From: an uncultured Tissierellia bacterium
GTDB taxonomy: Bacteria; Bacillota; Clostridia; Tissierellales; Peptoniphilaceae
Length of the DNA stretch: 10,577 bases
Direction of reading: 5' to 3'
NCBI GenBank assembly: GCA_902489375.1
Contig: CABTZP010000044.1
Coordinates: forward strand, 1-10,577
A program made the position numbers and the translations under genes. Numbering within the stretch: position 1 is the first letter of the stretch; every line of letters begins with the position of its first letter. The notes beneath the pieces are model-generated. The model was not told the DNA's origin and made no database searches. It saw nothing but the letters and a program-made list of their open reading frames with translations. Below, in pieces: positions 1-7,996 of this stretch.

Positions 1-255
1 CAGGGAGAGGGCTTCCCCGGTTCGAACCGCCTGCTTCAGCTTGCCCATAGCATTGAAGAACTTAAAACCATCTGCCGGTGCGGAAGAAAGGCGACGATGA
101 ATATACGTCTGGCTGGAGGAAAGCCCGTTTTTGAAGGCGCTCAGATCGCAATTGATGGGGTGGATCAGGTGGTTTATGAGGCCGTTTGCGGCCCCTGCTA
201 TTTTAAAGCCCGCCGAGAGGCTGGGGCTGTTCCCCTCAATGGGCTTGAGGAATAG
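1..255 (+). CDS. tdk: Thymidine kinase, C-terminal fragment (5' end outside window)
   Basis: Thymidine kinase phosphorylates thymidine to dTMP with ATP in the cytosolic salvage pathway. Frame 1 is open from base 1 to a TAG at 253-255, leaving 84 residues. The fragment starts with QGEGFPGSNRLL, which matches the end of the lasso/substrate region of type II (TK1-like) enzymes. The strongly conserved LKTICRCGRKATMN follows; its two cysteines are half of the structural zinc site, and VCGPCYF near the end supplies the other CxxC pair. The short tail after this is normal for bacterial Tdk. The P-loop, the catalytic Glu and the start lie left of the window. The gene converges on pfkA with 53 nt between the stops, and I see no clear terminator there. 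Family identity is secure from the C-terminal zinc motifs; operon partners upstream are unknown. Confidence 0.93.
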   Translation, partial: QGEGFPGSNRLLQLAHSIEELKTICRCGRKATMNIRLAGGKPVFEGAQIAIDGVDQVVYEAVCGPCYFKARREAGAVPLNGLEE

Positions 256-308
256 ACGTTTTTTCGGCTTTTCTTCGGGATATGGGGACAGTTGGATTTG
301 ATTTTTCC

Positions 309-1268
309 TCAGCTGGACAGCTCATAGGCGACCTGAAAAAGATCTTCATGGAAATGATGGCTTACGCGGATGGCTTCAGCGATGGGCATCGTGAAAATCT
401 CCTGCCCATGAGCGCCGATCGCAAGGGAGGAAGAGCCGTCAAGGAGAACCTTTACGGCTTCATAGCCCATGGTACAGGCCAATAGCCGGTCCGTTAAACA
501 GGGGCTGCCTCCCCTTTGAACATGACCGAGAATGGTAATGCGGGTTTCCACGCCCGTGATTTTTTCAATTTCATCGCGGAGGGTGTAGGGATCGCGGGCC
601 CCTTCTGAAAGCACAACGATATGATGGCGCTTGCCCCGGAGTTTTCCCCGGAGGATCCGGTCAGTAATGTCCGCAACGGAGACTTCGTGTTCGGGGACAA
701 TGATGGACTCCGCCCCGCCGCCCAGGCCGGAAAAAAGGGCGATGTCTCCGCAGTTCCTTCCCATGACGACGACGATATTAGCCCGGGCGTGAGAATCGGA
801 GGTGTCCCGAAGGCGACCGATGGATTCGATCACGGTTTCACAGGCCGTGTGAAAGCCAATGGTATAATCGGTATAACCCATGTCATTATCAATGGTGCAG
901 GGGATGGCGACTGTCCGGATACCTAAACGATCCATGACCTCTGCCGCCTTAAAAGAACCATCCCCGCCCATAATAATTAAGCCCTCAATCCCATAGCGGC
1001 GAAGGATGGTCAGGGCCTTGTTTTGTCCTTCCTTTGTTCTGAACTCTTCTGATCGGGCGGAGCCTAAAATGGTTCCGCCCTTTTGAATGATATCGCCGAC
1101 CGAGGACATATTCATTTCATAAATATCTCCCCGCATCAGGCCATCCAGGCCAAAACGGATGCCCTTGACCCGAAGGTCTCGGGAAAATCCCGCCCGGGCA
1201 ACGGCTCGGATGCAGGCATTCATGCCGGGGGCATCCCCCCCGGAGGTGAGCATGGCGATGGTGCGCAT
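309..1268 (-). CDS. pfkA: ATP-dependent 6-phosphofructokinase
   Basis: Commits glycolysis by phosphorylating fructose-6-phosphate to fructose-1,6-bisphosphate; cytosolic homotetramer in this family. At 319 aa it has the standard length, and numbering matches the Bacillus enzyme without gaps. Visible sites are GGDAPGMN (11-18), Arg72, GGDGS (101-105, Gly104 pointing to ATP rather than PPi), TIDND with catalytic Asp127, Arg162, MGRNCGDIAL (169-178), GGAE (184-187), Glu222, Arg243 and HVQRGG (249-254, Arg252). Effector-site residues Arg21, Arg25, Asp59, Arg154, Glu187, Arg211 and Lys213 are all present, so PEP/ADP allostery is plausible. Unusual are Cys124 (usually Gly) and His140 (usually Asp). 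An in-frame ATG lies 8 codons upstream, but the ATG at 1268 is chosen because AGGAG sits 5 nt before it and homology begins there. It is the last gene of the cluster, 10 nt after dnaE, an order also seen in other Firmicutes. Confidence 0.97.
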   Translation of the reverse strand: MRTIAMLTSGGDAPGMNACIRAVARAGFSRDLRVKGIRFGLDGLMRGDIYEMNMSSVGDIIQKGGTILGSARSEEFRTKEGQNKALTILRRYGIEGLIIMGGDGSFKAAEVMDRLGIRTVAIPCTIDNDMGYTDYTIGFHTACETVIESIGRLRDTSDSHARANIVVVMGRNCGDIALFSGLGGGAESIIVPEHEVSVADITDRILRGKLRGKRHHIVVLSEGARDPYTLRDEIEKITGVETRITILGHVQRGGSPCLTDRLLACTMGYEAVKVLLDGSSSLAIGAHGQEIFTMPIAEAIRVSHHFHEDLFQVAYELSS

Positions 1269-1278
1269 AGTTTCTCCT

Positions 1279-4200
1279 TTATTTGACAACAACCTTGTCC
1301 TGACCCAAAAGGGCTTTAAGATCCCGGATAAGGTCTTTTTCAGCGTTCACATTGTATCGTTGGTCCATGCGGACAGCGCTTTTCCGGTCAGCGAAGTAGA
1401 GGATCACGGGATTGCTCCCGGGATGGGCCAGCAAAAGACTTTTGACCTGATCATATTGGGCGTGGTCTGTGGAATCGAGGGAAAGAAAAAGACTTTTTTG
1501 GGGCAGGTCTTCTATGCCGAAGACCCGATCGACCAGAATCTGAATATTCCCATTTTGCTCCTGAAGACGACCAGAGAAAAGAAGGGGGGCATCCACTTTG
1601 AGGAGGGACTGAACGCTTTGAAAGACGCTCGGAAAAACAACCGCCTCCATCATGCCAAAAGCATCTTCAAACTGAACAAAGCACATTTTTTGGTTTTTCT
1701 TGGTGAGAAGGTCTCTTCGGCCCCGGACAATCCCGGCCATTCGAACCCTCTTTCCATCCAGCCTTTGGGGGTCCTCCTCGCTAAGAAGCTCTTCCATGGA
1801 AAAGCTGACAAAGGGAGCAAAGGTTTTGGCGTAAGGAGAAAAGGGGTGGTCGGTTAGATAAATGCCTAAAACCTCTTTTTCATAGGCCAAAAACAGGGCC
1901 TTGGGATATTCTGGCACCTGGCTTTTTGGCTTTTCGGGCGGTTGGATAAAATGAAAAAGATTCATCTGTCCGGCCAGGTTTTTCCTTCTTTCCTGCTGGA
2001 TGGCATCCAGCGTTCTTTCCATCTCCTGCATAAGCTGCGACCGATGAAGGCCAAAGTCATCAAAGGCGCCGGCTTTAATCAGAGACTCAATCGCCTTTTT
2101 ATTCAGGGCGTTTTCATCGACATCAAGAGTCCGCTTAAAATACGCTTCCAGGTTAGGAAAAAGCCCCCCCTTCTTTCTGGCGGCAAGGGTTGCCTCAACA
2201 ATGGCTGTCCCCACATTTTTGACCGCATGAAGGCCGTAGCGAATCTTTCCTGTATTTTTCTCTTCTCCCCCGTCTTCCACGGTAAAATCGGCAAGGGACC
2301 GGTTAACTGAGGGGCCGAGAAGTCCCACCCCCATCCGGTCCGCTTCCCGGATATAGAGGGAAACCTTGTCGGCGTCCCCCATCACAGAGGTCAGGAGGGC
2401 GGCAAAAAATTCCCGGGGATAATAGACTTTAAGATAAGCCGTCTGCATGGCCAAATAGGCATAGGCCACCGAGTGAGACTTATTAAAAGCATATTTGGCA
2501 AATTCGATCATCTGATCGTAAATCGTGTTGGCGATGGATTCGGGAATGCCTTTTTCCTTGCAGCCTGCAATTTCTTTTTCTCCCTTTGGCCCCTTTTTCC
2601 CCTGTACAAAGATTGACCGATTTTCTTCCATCACGGCCATTTTTTTCTTGGACATAGCTCGGCGGAGGTTGTCGGCTTCGCCCAGGGAATAACCGGCGAG
2701 AAGCTGCACAATCTGCATGACCTGTTCCTGATAGACAATCACCCCGTAGGTATCTTTAAGGATAGGCTCAAGAAGGGGATGAAGATAGGAAATCTTTTGC
2801 GGATTATGGCGGGCCGCAACATAGGTTGGAATCTGATCCATGGGGCCGGGGCGAAAAAGGGCGTTGGCGGCGACCAGGTCTTCAAAGCGGTCAGGCTTTA
2901 GGTCCTTTAGAAAGGCCCGCATCCCGTTGGATTCAAATTGAAAAATGCCGATGGTTTCCGCCCGGGAAAAGAGGGCGAAGATCCTGGGATCCCGGAAATT
3001 GATCGAAGAGAGATCAGGCTTTTTTCCCCTTGTTTTTTCAATCATTTTTAGGGCGTCATCAATCACGGTGAGGGTCCGCAGGCCCAGAAAATCCATTTTG
3101 AGAAGGCCCAGCTCTTCCAGTTCGGTCATGTTGTACTGGGTGGTGATCTGATCCCGGTTTCGGGAGAGGGGAACCAGGTGATCAACCGGCTCTGCGGCAA
3201 TCAAAACCCCGGCGGCATGGGTGGAACTGTGTCGGGGCATCCCTTCTACGGCCTCAGCCAGGTCAATGAGCTTTTTGTTTTCTTCCGATTCTTCGTAAAT
3301 TTTTTTAAAGTCCGGATCCTCTTCCAGGGCCTCTTTCAGGGTGATTTTCAGGCGATTGGGGACCGCTTTGGCAATCCGATCGACCCGGCCCAGGGGGATA
3401 TCCAGGACCCGGCCAACGTCTCGAATAGCGTTTTTCGCCGCCATCGTCCCGAAGGTGACAATCTGAGCGACCGAATCGTTTCCGTACTTTTCTTTGACAT
3501 AGTCGATCACCTCTTCCCGGCGGACATAGTCAAAGTCAATATCAATATCGGGCATGGACACCCGGTCTGGATTTAAAAAGCGTTCAAAAAGAAGTCCGTA
3601 CTGAAGAGGATCAATTTCCGTGATCTTTAGAGCATAAGAAACAATCGATCCGGCGGCGGACCCTCTTCCGGGGCCAACCGGGATGGCATTTTTCTTGGCG
3701 AAACGGACAAAATCCCAGACGATTAAAAAGTAATCGACATAACCCATTTTTTCAATGACGGAAAGCTCATGGGCAGCCCTGGCCTTCGCAGTCTCATAAA
3801 GGATTCTTGCTTCTTCGGAAGGGGCGGTATTTTCTCCCGCCAAAGACGGGGCTTTTGGCTGATAGCGAAAGTCAATGCCCTCTTCAACGAGGCTGCGCAG
3901 ATAGTGGGCGTTGGTCTCTCCCTCCGGAAGGTCGAAATGCGGGAGATGGAGCTGGTGAAAGGGGATTTCCACCTGGCAGCGCCGGGCGATTTTTTCAGTA
4001 TTTTGCAGAGCATCGGGATAATCAGAGAAAAGCTCGGCCATCTCCTCAGGGCTTTTCACGTAAAAATCACTGGAGGAAAAACGCATCCGATTTTCTTCGG
4101 TCAGGGTTTTTCCCGTTTGAATACAGAGCAAAATGTCATGGGCCAGGGAATCTTCTTCCCGGAGATAATGACAGTCATTGGTGGCTACCAGGGGGATGCC

Positions 4201-4779
4201 GGTTTCCTGATGGATTTTTCCCAAGGTCCGGAGGACAATCTTTTCTTCCCGGATCCCATGATCCTGAATTTCCAAAAAATAGTTTTCAGATCCAAAGATC
4301 GCCTGATACTCCTCGCAGGCTTTTCTGGCTTCTTCATAAGAGGATTCTAGGATTTTTTTTGCCGGCTCCCCGGAAAGGCAGGCCGAAAGGGCAATGAGCC
4401 CCTGATGGAAGGCTTTAAGGACCCCTTTATCCACGTGCGGACGGCCATGATGACAGCCGTCGACATAACCGCTGGAGACGATGCGGATGAGGTTCCGATA
4501 GCCCTGATTATTTTCCGCCAGCAGAACCAGATGATACGCGGTGCGGTCAGAAAAATCTTTTTGATCAGGAGAGACGTAGATCTCACAGCCCAAGATGGGA
4601 TGGATGCCCGCAGCCCGGGCGGCCTTGTAGAACTGGAGAACGCCAAACATATTGCCATGGTCCGTAATGGCGCAGGAATCCATGCCCATGTCCTTGAGAA
4701 GGGGCATGAGCTGATCCATTTTGCAAAAGCCATCCAAAAGGCTGTAGGGGCTGTGAAGGTGGAGGTGGGTAAAGGGCAA
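1279..4779 (-). CDS. dnaE: DNA polymerase III alpha subunit (DnaE1 type)
   Basis: Replicative C-family DNA polymerase acting at the fork with the beta clamp. It has 1166 aa from the TTG at 4779. The order is as expected. The N-terminal PHP domain (about 1-205) has HLHLHS, LLDG, TDHG, GCEIYV, YHLVLL, SACLSG and NDCHY, so its metal ligands look intact. The palm has GPGRGSAAGS (about 370-378), PDIDIDF (catalytic Asp413 and Asp415) and KMDFLG (Asp563). Next come RPGPMDQIP (643-651), YGVIVYQEQV and FAKYAFNKSHS in the fingers, a helix-hairpin-helix (about 850-865), the beta-clamp motif QMNLF (938-942) and an OB fold (about 1010-1090). There is no DnaQ-like exonuclease insert, so this is DnaE and not PolC. 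A short insertion before the fingers resembles clostridial DnaE1. An in-frame TTG at 4803 would add 8 residues but has no ribosome site; the TTG at 4779 has AAAGGA 7 nt upstream and gives the usual MPFTHLHLHS start. Confidence 0.97.
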   Translation of the reverse strand: MPFTHLHLHSPYSLLDGFCKMDQLMPLLKDMGMDSCAITDHGNMFGVLQFYKAARAAGIHPILGCEIYVSPDQKDFSDRTAYHLVLLAENNQGYRNLIRIVSSGYVDGCHHGRPHVDKGVLKAFHQGLIALSACLSGEPAKKILESSYEEARKACEEYQAIFGSENYFLEIQDHGIREEKIVLRTLGKIHQETGIPLVATNDCHYLREEDSLAHDILLCIQTGKTLTEENRMRFSSSDFYVKSPEEMAELFSDYPDALQNTEKIARRCQVEIPFHQLHLPHFDLPEGETNAHYLRSLVEEGIDFRYQPKAPSLAGENTAPSEEARILYETAKARAAHELSVIEKMGYVDYFLIVWDFVRFAKKNAIPVGPGRGSAAGSIVSYALKITEIDPLQYGLLFERFLNPDRVSMPDIDIDFDYVRREEVIDYVKEKYGNDSVAQIVTFGTMAAKNAIRDVGRVLDIPLGRVDRIAKAVPNRLKITLKEALEEDPDFKKIYEESEENKKLIDLAEAVEGMPRHSSTHAAGVLIAAEPVDHLVPLSRNRDQITTQYNMTELEELGLLKMDFLGLRTLTVIDDALKMIEKTRGKKPDLSSINFRDPRIFALFSRAETIGIFQFESNGMRAFLKDLKPDRFEDLVAANALFRPGPMDQIPTYVAARHNPQKISYLHPLLEPILKDTYGVIVYQEQVMQIVQLLAGYSLGEADNLRRAMSKKKMAVMEENRSIFVQGKKGPKGEKEIAGCKEKGIPESIANTIYDQMIEFAKYAFNKSHSVAYAYLAMQTAYLKVYYPREFFAALLTSVMGDADKVSLYIREADRMGVGLLGPSVNRSLADFTVEDGGEEKNTGKIRYGLHAVKNVGTAIVEATLAARKKGGLFPNLEAYFKRTLDVDENALNKKAIESLIKAGAFDDFGLHRSQLMQEMERTLDAIQQERRKNLAGQMNLFHFIQPPEKPKSQVPEYPKALFLAYEKEVLGIYLTDHPFSPYAKTFAPFVSFSMEELLSEEDPQRLDGKRVRMAGIVRGRRDLLTKKNQKMCFVQFEDAFGMMEAVVFPSVFQSVQSLLKVDAPLLFSGRLQEQNGNIQILVDRVFGIEDLPQKSLFLSLDSTDHAQYDQVKSLLLAHPGSNPVILYFADRKSAVRMDQRYNVNAEKDLIRDLKALLGQDKVVVK

Positions 4780-4783
4780 GGGG

Positions 4784-4792
4784 CTTTCCTTT
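4784..4792 (-). promoter_or_regulatory. Ribosome binding site deciding the dnaE start
   Basis: On the minus strand this reads AAAGGAAAG, with the AAAGGA core 7 nt before the TTG at 4779-4777. The alternative in-frame TTG at 4803 is preceded by ACCTGACCCTC, which has no purine-rich core. This favours the shorter DnaE. Confidence 0.7.
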
Positions 4793-4808
4793 CCGCAGAT
4801 CAAGAGGG

Positions 4809-5204
4809 TCAGGTTCTTTTCGTCATTTCATGCTTGCAGTGGGGGCAGCGGACGCGGACTTTTCCTTTCCCTTTGGGCACCCGAAGCTCGGTTCCGCAGG
4901 AGGGGCAAGGAAAATAGGCGAACCCGCCTTCCCCAAAGATCCGCCGCTTTTCCCGGCGCAGGCCCTTTCGCAGGGACCGGCCAGTCTGAAGGAATTTTTC
5001 ATTTTCCAGGGTCCTCCTTCGGATGTCGGTGGAGAGCATCCGATAAAAGCATAGGAGGACAAGAAGCCAGAGGAGGACGGACCATAGGGACCTTTGATCA
5101 AACCAGCTTAGAATCATGACAATCAGGGCGAGGGCCATGAGGAAATTGTTGAGCGCGTCGCTTCCATACCTTCCCCGCATGAATTGGTCGAATTTTTCTC
5201 TCAA
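4809..5204 (-). CDS. Unnamed membrane protein with two helices and a C-terminal zinc ribbon
   Basis: I do not recognise a named family with an assigned function. The 131-residue product has a short basic N-terminus containing GRYGSDALN and two hydrophobic segments (about 19-35 and 40-57) joined by a short polar turn. A long, very basic stretch follows (about 61-90, many Arg and Lys). The C-terminus is a ribbon with CPSC at 100-103, GTELRVPKGKGKVRVR, then CPHC at 120-123. Four cysteines in two CxxC knuckles suggest zinc binding, probably on the cytosolic side as a helical hairpin anchor. The TTG start shares a TTGA with the sir2 stop (4-nt overlap) and has GAAGG 7 nt upstream. A later ATG at codon 9 (5180) has no good site but would still keep GRYG and both helices. 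dnaE follows after 29 nt. The basic arm and ribbon could touch nucleic acid or a protein partner; that is inference. Confidence 0.85.
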   Translation of the reverse strand: MREKFDQFMRGRYGSDALNNFLMALALIVMILSWFDQRSLWSVLLWLLVLLCFYRMLSTDIRRRTLENEKFLQTGRSLRKGLRREKRRIFGEGGFAYFPCPSCGTELRVPKGKGKVRVRCPHCKHEMTKRT

Positions 5205-5971
5205 AGCCAGGCCTTCTTTCCCGCTACCGGTTTTCCGGCCATCTGAGGAAGAATCTGGGAAATATCCCCATGAAGTACATAGTCGGCCCGGACGTCGGCT
5301 GGCGTCGGTTCAAAGTTGATGAGAATCAGTTCCTTCCCCCGGTAATAGTCAATGAGGCCGGCGGCCGGATACACAACCAGAGAAGACCCTCCCACGATCA
5401 GGGTCCGGCACTGTTTGATAGCTCGGATGGCGGCGGTGAAATCATCCTCAGGCAGCATTTCCCCATAGAGGGTAACCGCCGCTCTCATATTATGGCCGCA
5501 CTTGGGACAGGGGAACCGACCTTTTCCGGCCATAAATTCTTCCGTCGGTACGGTATTTCCACAGTGGGGGCAATAGATCTCGTGCATATTGCCATGGACT
5601 TCATATACGGTTTTGGAACCTGCTCGTTGATGGAGGCCATCAATATTTTGAGTGACAATGGCTTTGAGCTTTCCCTCTTTTTCCCATTCCGCCAGCTGGA
5701 GATGCGCGCCGGAAGGGGCGACCTGGTAAGACCGCCAGCATTCCCGCGTAAAGTCGGCAAAGCCATCGGGGTCAGAGACGCAAAATTCGTGAGAAAAATA
5801 GTATTCCGGCGGGTAAGGCCGGTTCGTTTTTTGGTGGTAGAGGCCATTCGGAGAGCGAAAATCCGGAATGCCGGAAGCAGTGGAAACGCCGGCTCCGCCG
5901 AAGAAAACGATGTTATCGGTTTCACGAATGATCTCCTGGAGCTTTCTCATGGTTTCATCTGATTGAGTCAT
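5201..5971 (-). CDS. Sir2-family NAD-dependent protein deacylase (sirtuin)
   Basis: Removes acetyl or related acyl groups from lysines using NAD, giving nicotinamide and O-acyl-ADP-ribose; cytosolic. The 256 residues carry the whole sirtuin core: GGAGVSTASGIPDFRS (25-40) for NAD binding, TQNIDGLHQRAG (107-118), catalytic His126 in VHGN, and a zinc module with Cys134, Cys137, Cys155 and Cys158. The Rossmann motifs GSSLVVYPAA (195-204) and NFEPTPAD (219-226) follow. The overall pattern resembles the Thermotoga Sir2 group; the lysine-acyl preference cannot be read from the sequence. The segment RAAVTLYGE (163-171) replaces the more usual RPxVxxFGE. The ATG at 5971 has AAGGAG 6 nt upstream and lies inside the last codons of deoC (17-nt overlap). 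Its own stop overlaps the start of the next gene, so translation is probably coupled on both sides. The gene could be called cobB or srtN by homology, but I leave the symbol open. Confidence 0.95.
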   Translation of the reverse strand: MTQSDETMRKLQEIIRETDNIVFFGGAGVSTASGIPDFRSPNGLYHQKTNRPYPPEYYFSHEFCVSDPDGFADFTRECWRSYQVAPSGAHLQLAEWEKEGKLKAIVTQNIDGLHQRAGSKTVYEVHGNMHEIYCPHCGNTVPTEEFMAGKGRFPCPKCGHNMRAAVTLYGEMLPEDDFTAAIRAIKQCRTLIVGGSSLVVYPAAGLIDYYRGKELILINFEPTPADVRADYVLHGDISQILPQMAGKPVAGKKAWL

Positions 5972-6638
5972 CTTCTTCTCCTTGTTCTTGATTTACGATC
6001 GAAACCCCGGCTGAGGCCCCAATGCGAGAGGCCCCCGCATGAATCATCGCCAGCGCTTCTTCCCGGCTGTGGATCCCACCGGATGCTTTGACCTTGGCCA
6101 TGTCCCCCACGGTTTCTTTCATCAGGCGGACATCTTCAACCGTCGCTCCCCCGGTGGAAAATCCGGTCGAGGTTTTAACAAAGTCGGCCCCGCCTTCCAC
6201 GGCGAGTTTGCAGGCCCGAATTTTTTCTTCCCGGGTCAGCAAACAGCATTCGATGATCACCTTCAAAAGAGCCTTTTCTCCGCAGCCCTGTCGGACTGAG
6301 CGGATATCCTTTAACACTTCCTGATCATGGCCGGATTTCAGCCAGCCGATGTTCATGACCATGTCGATCTCCTCTGCTCCCTGCTCAATCGCGTCAATGG
6401 CCTCAAAAACTTTTGACGCCGTCGACATGGCCCCCAGGGGAAATCCAATCACGCAGCAGGTTTTCACCCCTGATCCTTCAAGCTCCTTATGGACCAGGGC
6501 GGCATAACCGGTATTCACGCAGCAGGAAGCAAACTGATACTGGCGGGCTTCCTGGCAAAGGCGTATGATTTGAGCAGGACTGGCTTCGGCTTTTAATAGG
6601 GTGTGATCGATATAGGTGTTCAGCTTGATTTTTTCCAT
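5955..6638 (-). CDS. deoC: Deoxyribose-phosphate aldolase
   Basis: Cleaves 2-deoxyribose-5-phosphate to glyceraldehyde-3-phosphate and acetaldehyde, the last step of deoxynucleoside breakdown in the cytosol. The 227-residue TIM barrel is of the short bacterial DeoC type. Motifs seen are IDHTLLKA (10-17), IGFPLGAMSTASK (64-76), EIDMVMN with Asp92, the Schiff-base Lys155 in FVKTSTGF, and Lys184 in KVKASGGI. Position 38-45 reads ASCCVNTGY, where many relatives have VCVNP. The frame stays open 41 codons further into pgi, but the ATG at 6638 is right: GGAAGG lies 5 nt upstream and homology begins with MEKIKLNTYIDHT. The pgi stop is 10 nt upstream and is part of the same ribosome-site stretch; the 3' end overlaps sir2 by 17 nt. 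With tdk nearby, deoxynucleoside salvage is represented twice in the window, though on opposite strands. Confidence 0.97.
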   Translation of the reverse strand: MEKIKLNTYIDHTLLKAEASPAQIIRLCQEARQYQFASCCVNTGYAALVHKELEGSGVKTCCVIGFPLGAMSTASKVFEAIDAIEQGAEEIDMVMNIGWLKSGHDQEVLKDIRSVRQGCGEKALLKVIIECCLLTREEKIRACKLAVEGGADFVKTSTGFSTGGATVEDVRLMKETVGDMAKVKASGGIHSREEALAMIHAGASRIGASAGVSIVNQEQGEEDDSIR

Positions 6639-6648
6639 AATTTCCTTC

Positions 6649-7986
6649 CTACTCCGGCTTTCCGAGGAGCCGGCCCATATTTTTTTTGTACTGTTCAACG
6701 CCTGGCTGATTAAAGGGGTTGACCCCCAAAAGATAGGCGGAGATCCCGACGGAAGCTTCAAAGAAGTAAATCAGTTGGCCCAAACTTTCCGGGCTCAGAT
6801 CTTTGATCCGAATCAAGATGGTGGGGACGCCGCCGTCCCGATGAGCCTGGATGGTGCCCAAAAGGGCTTTTTCGTTCACCTCGTGAAGACCCTTGCCTTC
6901 CAGATAGTTGAGCCGGTCGAAGTCCTCGGCTTCCCCGGGAATGGAAAGATCCCTCTTCGGCTCTTCCACCCAAAGAAAAGTCTCCATGTGATTTTTCGGT
7001 CCCTCCTGGATCCATTGACCCAGCGAATGAAGGTCGGTGGTAATCCCTGCCGAAGCTGGGAAAAGGCCCTTTCCCTCTTTTCCTTCCGATTCGCCAAAGA
7101 GCTGCTTCCACCACTCCTGGAAGAAGCGAAGACGGGGTTCCGCCGCCAGCAAAATTTCAATGGCCATGCCCTGCCGGTAAAAATAATTCCTGCAGAAGGC
7201 ATAGACCAGGGCTGGATTTTTTTCAAAATCTGAAAGGAGATCGGTCTCTCTTTCCTTTCGGGCCCCTTCCAAAAGCTTTGCGATATCAACGCCTCCTACG
7301 GCTAGGGGAAAAAGACCCACCGCACTAAGAACCGTAAATCTTCCGCCGATATTTTCGGGAATGACGAATTTTTCATATCCTTTTTTGTCGGCCAGGGCTT
7401 TTAATGCGCCTTTTCCTCGATCGGTCGTAACAAAAATTCGTTTTCGCGCGAGGTCTTTTCCCAGCTGCTTTTCAAGCAGCCTTCGAAGAAAGCGAAAACA
7501 AATGCCCGTTTCCATCGTGGTTCCCGACTTGGATATGACATTGATGGCAAAATTTTTTCCTTTTAGCTTATCCAATAAATCGCAGGTTTCTTCGGAAGAA
7601 AGATGGTAGCCGGCAAAAATCAGCTCTGGAAGCCCTTCTTGCAAAGAGGAAGAAAAAGGATTTTTCAGGGCCTCGTAAATTGCCCGGGCGCCAAGGTAAG
7701 AGCCGCCGATCCCAATGACGACCAGGGCCTCAACTTCTCCCCGAAGCCTTTCCGCGGTCGCAAGAATCCGCCTTTCCTCCTCCTCATTATCGGCCAGGGG
7801 AAGGTCCATCCATCCCCGAAGTTCCGACCCGGGACCGGTCCCTTCCTTCAGCGTCCTTAGAGCGTTTCGACTTTCCTCCCAGATTTTCTTTCGCTCCTGA
7901 TCAAGGCGGCTTTGGTTTTGAGCCAGGTCCCCTTTCAGGAGGCTTTCATTACAGAATAGGCCCGTTCCCGAAAAATCAAATTCCAT
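6649..7986 (-). CDS. pgi: Glucose-6-phosphate isomerase
   Basis: Interconverts glucose-6-phosphate and fructose-6-phosphate, so its product is the substrate of PfkA at the end of the same cluster. The 445-residue protein has the short Bacillus-type length (about 450). Two SIS folds are visible: VIGIGGSYLGARA (90-102) and VISKSGTTMET (150-160). GGRFTVLSAVGL (214-225) matches PGI signature 1 and NPFNQPGVEQYKK (423-435) matches signature 2. FFQEWWKQLFGESEGK (288-303) carries the catalytic-base Glu291, QEGPKN (327-332) and the HEVN and AHRDGGVP segments follow, and Lys434 or Lys435 is the C-terminal active-site lysine. The open frame runs 15 codons further upstream, but the ATG at 7986 has AAGGAGG 5 nt before it and sits 10 nt after the phosphatase stop. 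I see nothing odd in the reading frame. Confidence 0.97.
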   Translation of the reverse strand: MEFDFSGTGLFCNESLLKGDLAQNQSRLDQERKKIWEESRNALRTLKEGTGPGSELRGWMDLPLADNEEEERRILATAERLRGEVEALVVIGIGGSYLGARAIYEALKNPFSSSLQEGLPELIFAGYHLSSEETCDLLDKLKGKNFAINVISKSGTTMETGICFRFLRRLLEKQLGKDLARKRIFVTTDRGKGALKALADKKGYEKFVIPENIGGRFTVLSAVGLFPLAVGGVDIAKLLEGARKERETDLLSDFEKNPALVYAFCRNYFYRQGMAIEILLAAEPRLRFFQEWWKQLFGESEGKEGKGLFPASAGITTDLHSLGQWIQEGPKNHMETFLWVEEPKRDLSIPGEAEDFDRLNYLEGKGLHEVNEKALLGTIQAHRDGGVPTILIRIKDLSPESLGQLIYFFEASVGISAYLLGVNPFNQPGVEQYKKNMGRLLGKPE

Positions 7987-7996
7987 CTTTTCCTCC

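Noticed and set aside
256..308. Possible terminator between convergent tdk and pfkA
   Set aside because: There are T-rich and A-rich stretches, but no stem longer than about five pairs with a usable loop; termination here is unresolved.
1159..1857. 232-codon plus-strand open frame across the pfkA start and dnaE end
   Set aside because: Antisense to two well-supported genes, no domain seen in the translation.
3769..4397. Two overlapping plus-strand frames of 193 and 196 codons within dnaE
   Set aside because: Both are antisense to the conserved DnaE PHP/palm region and cannot both be real; no motifs.
5270..5962. 230-codon plus-strand open frame almost coextensive with sir2
   Set aside because: It lies fully antisense to a gene with complete sirtuin motifs, has no ribosome site or recognisable domain, and similar long antisense frames occur over the other genes; a codon-bias shadow.
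6639..6761. 41-codon upstream extension of deoC
   Set aside because: It overlaps the pgi C-terminus (signature 2 region), and a strong ribosome site precedes the ATG at 6638.
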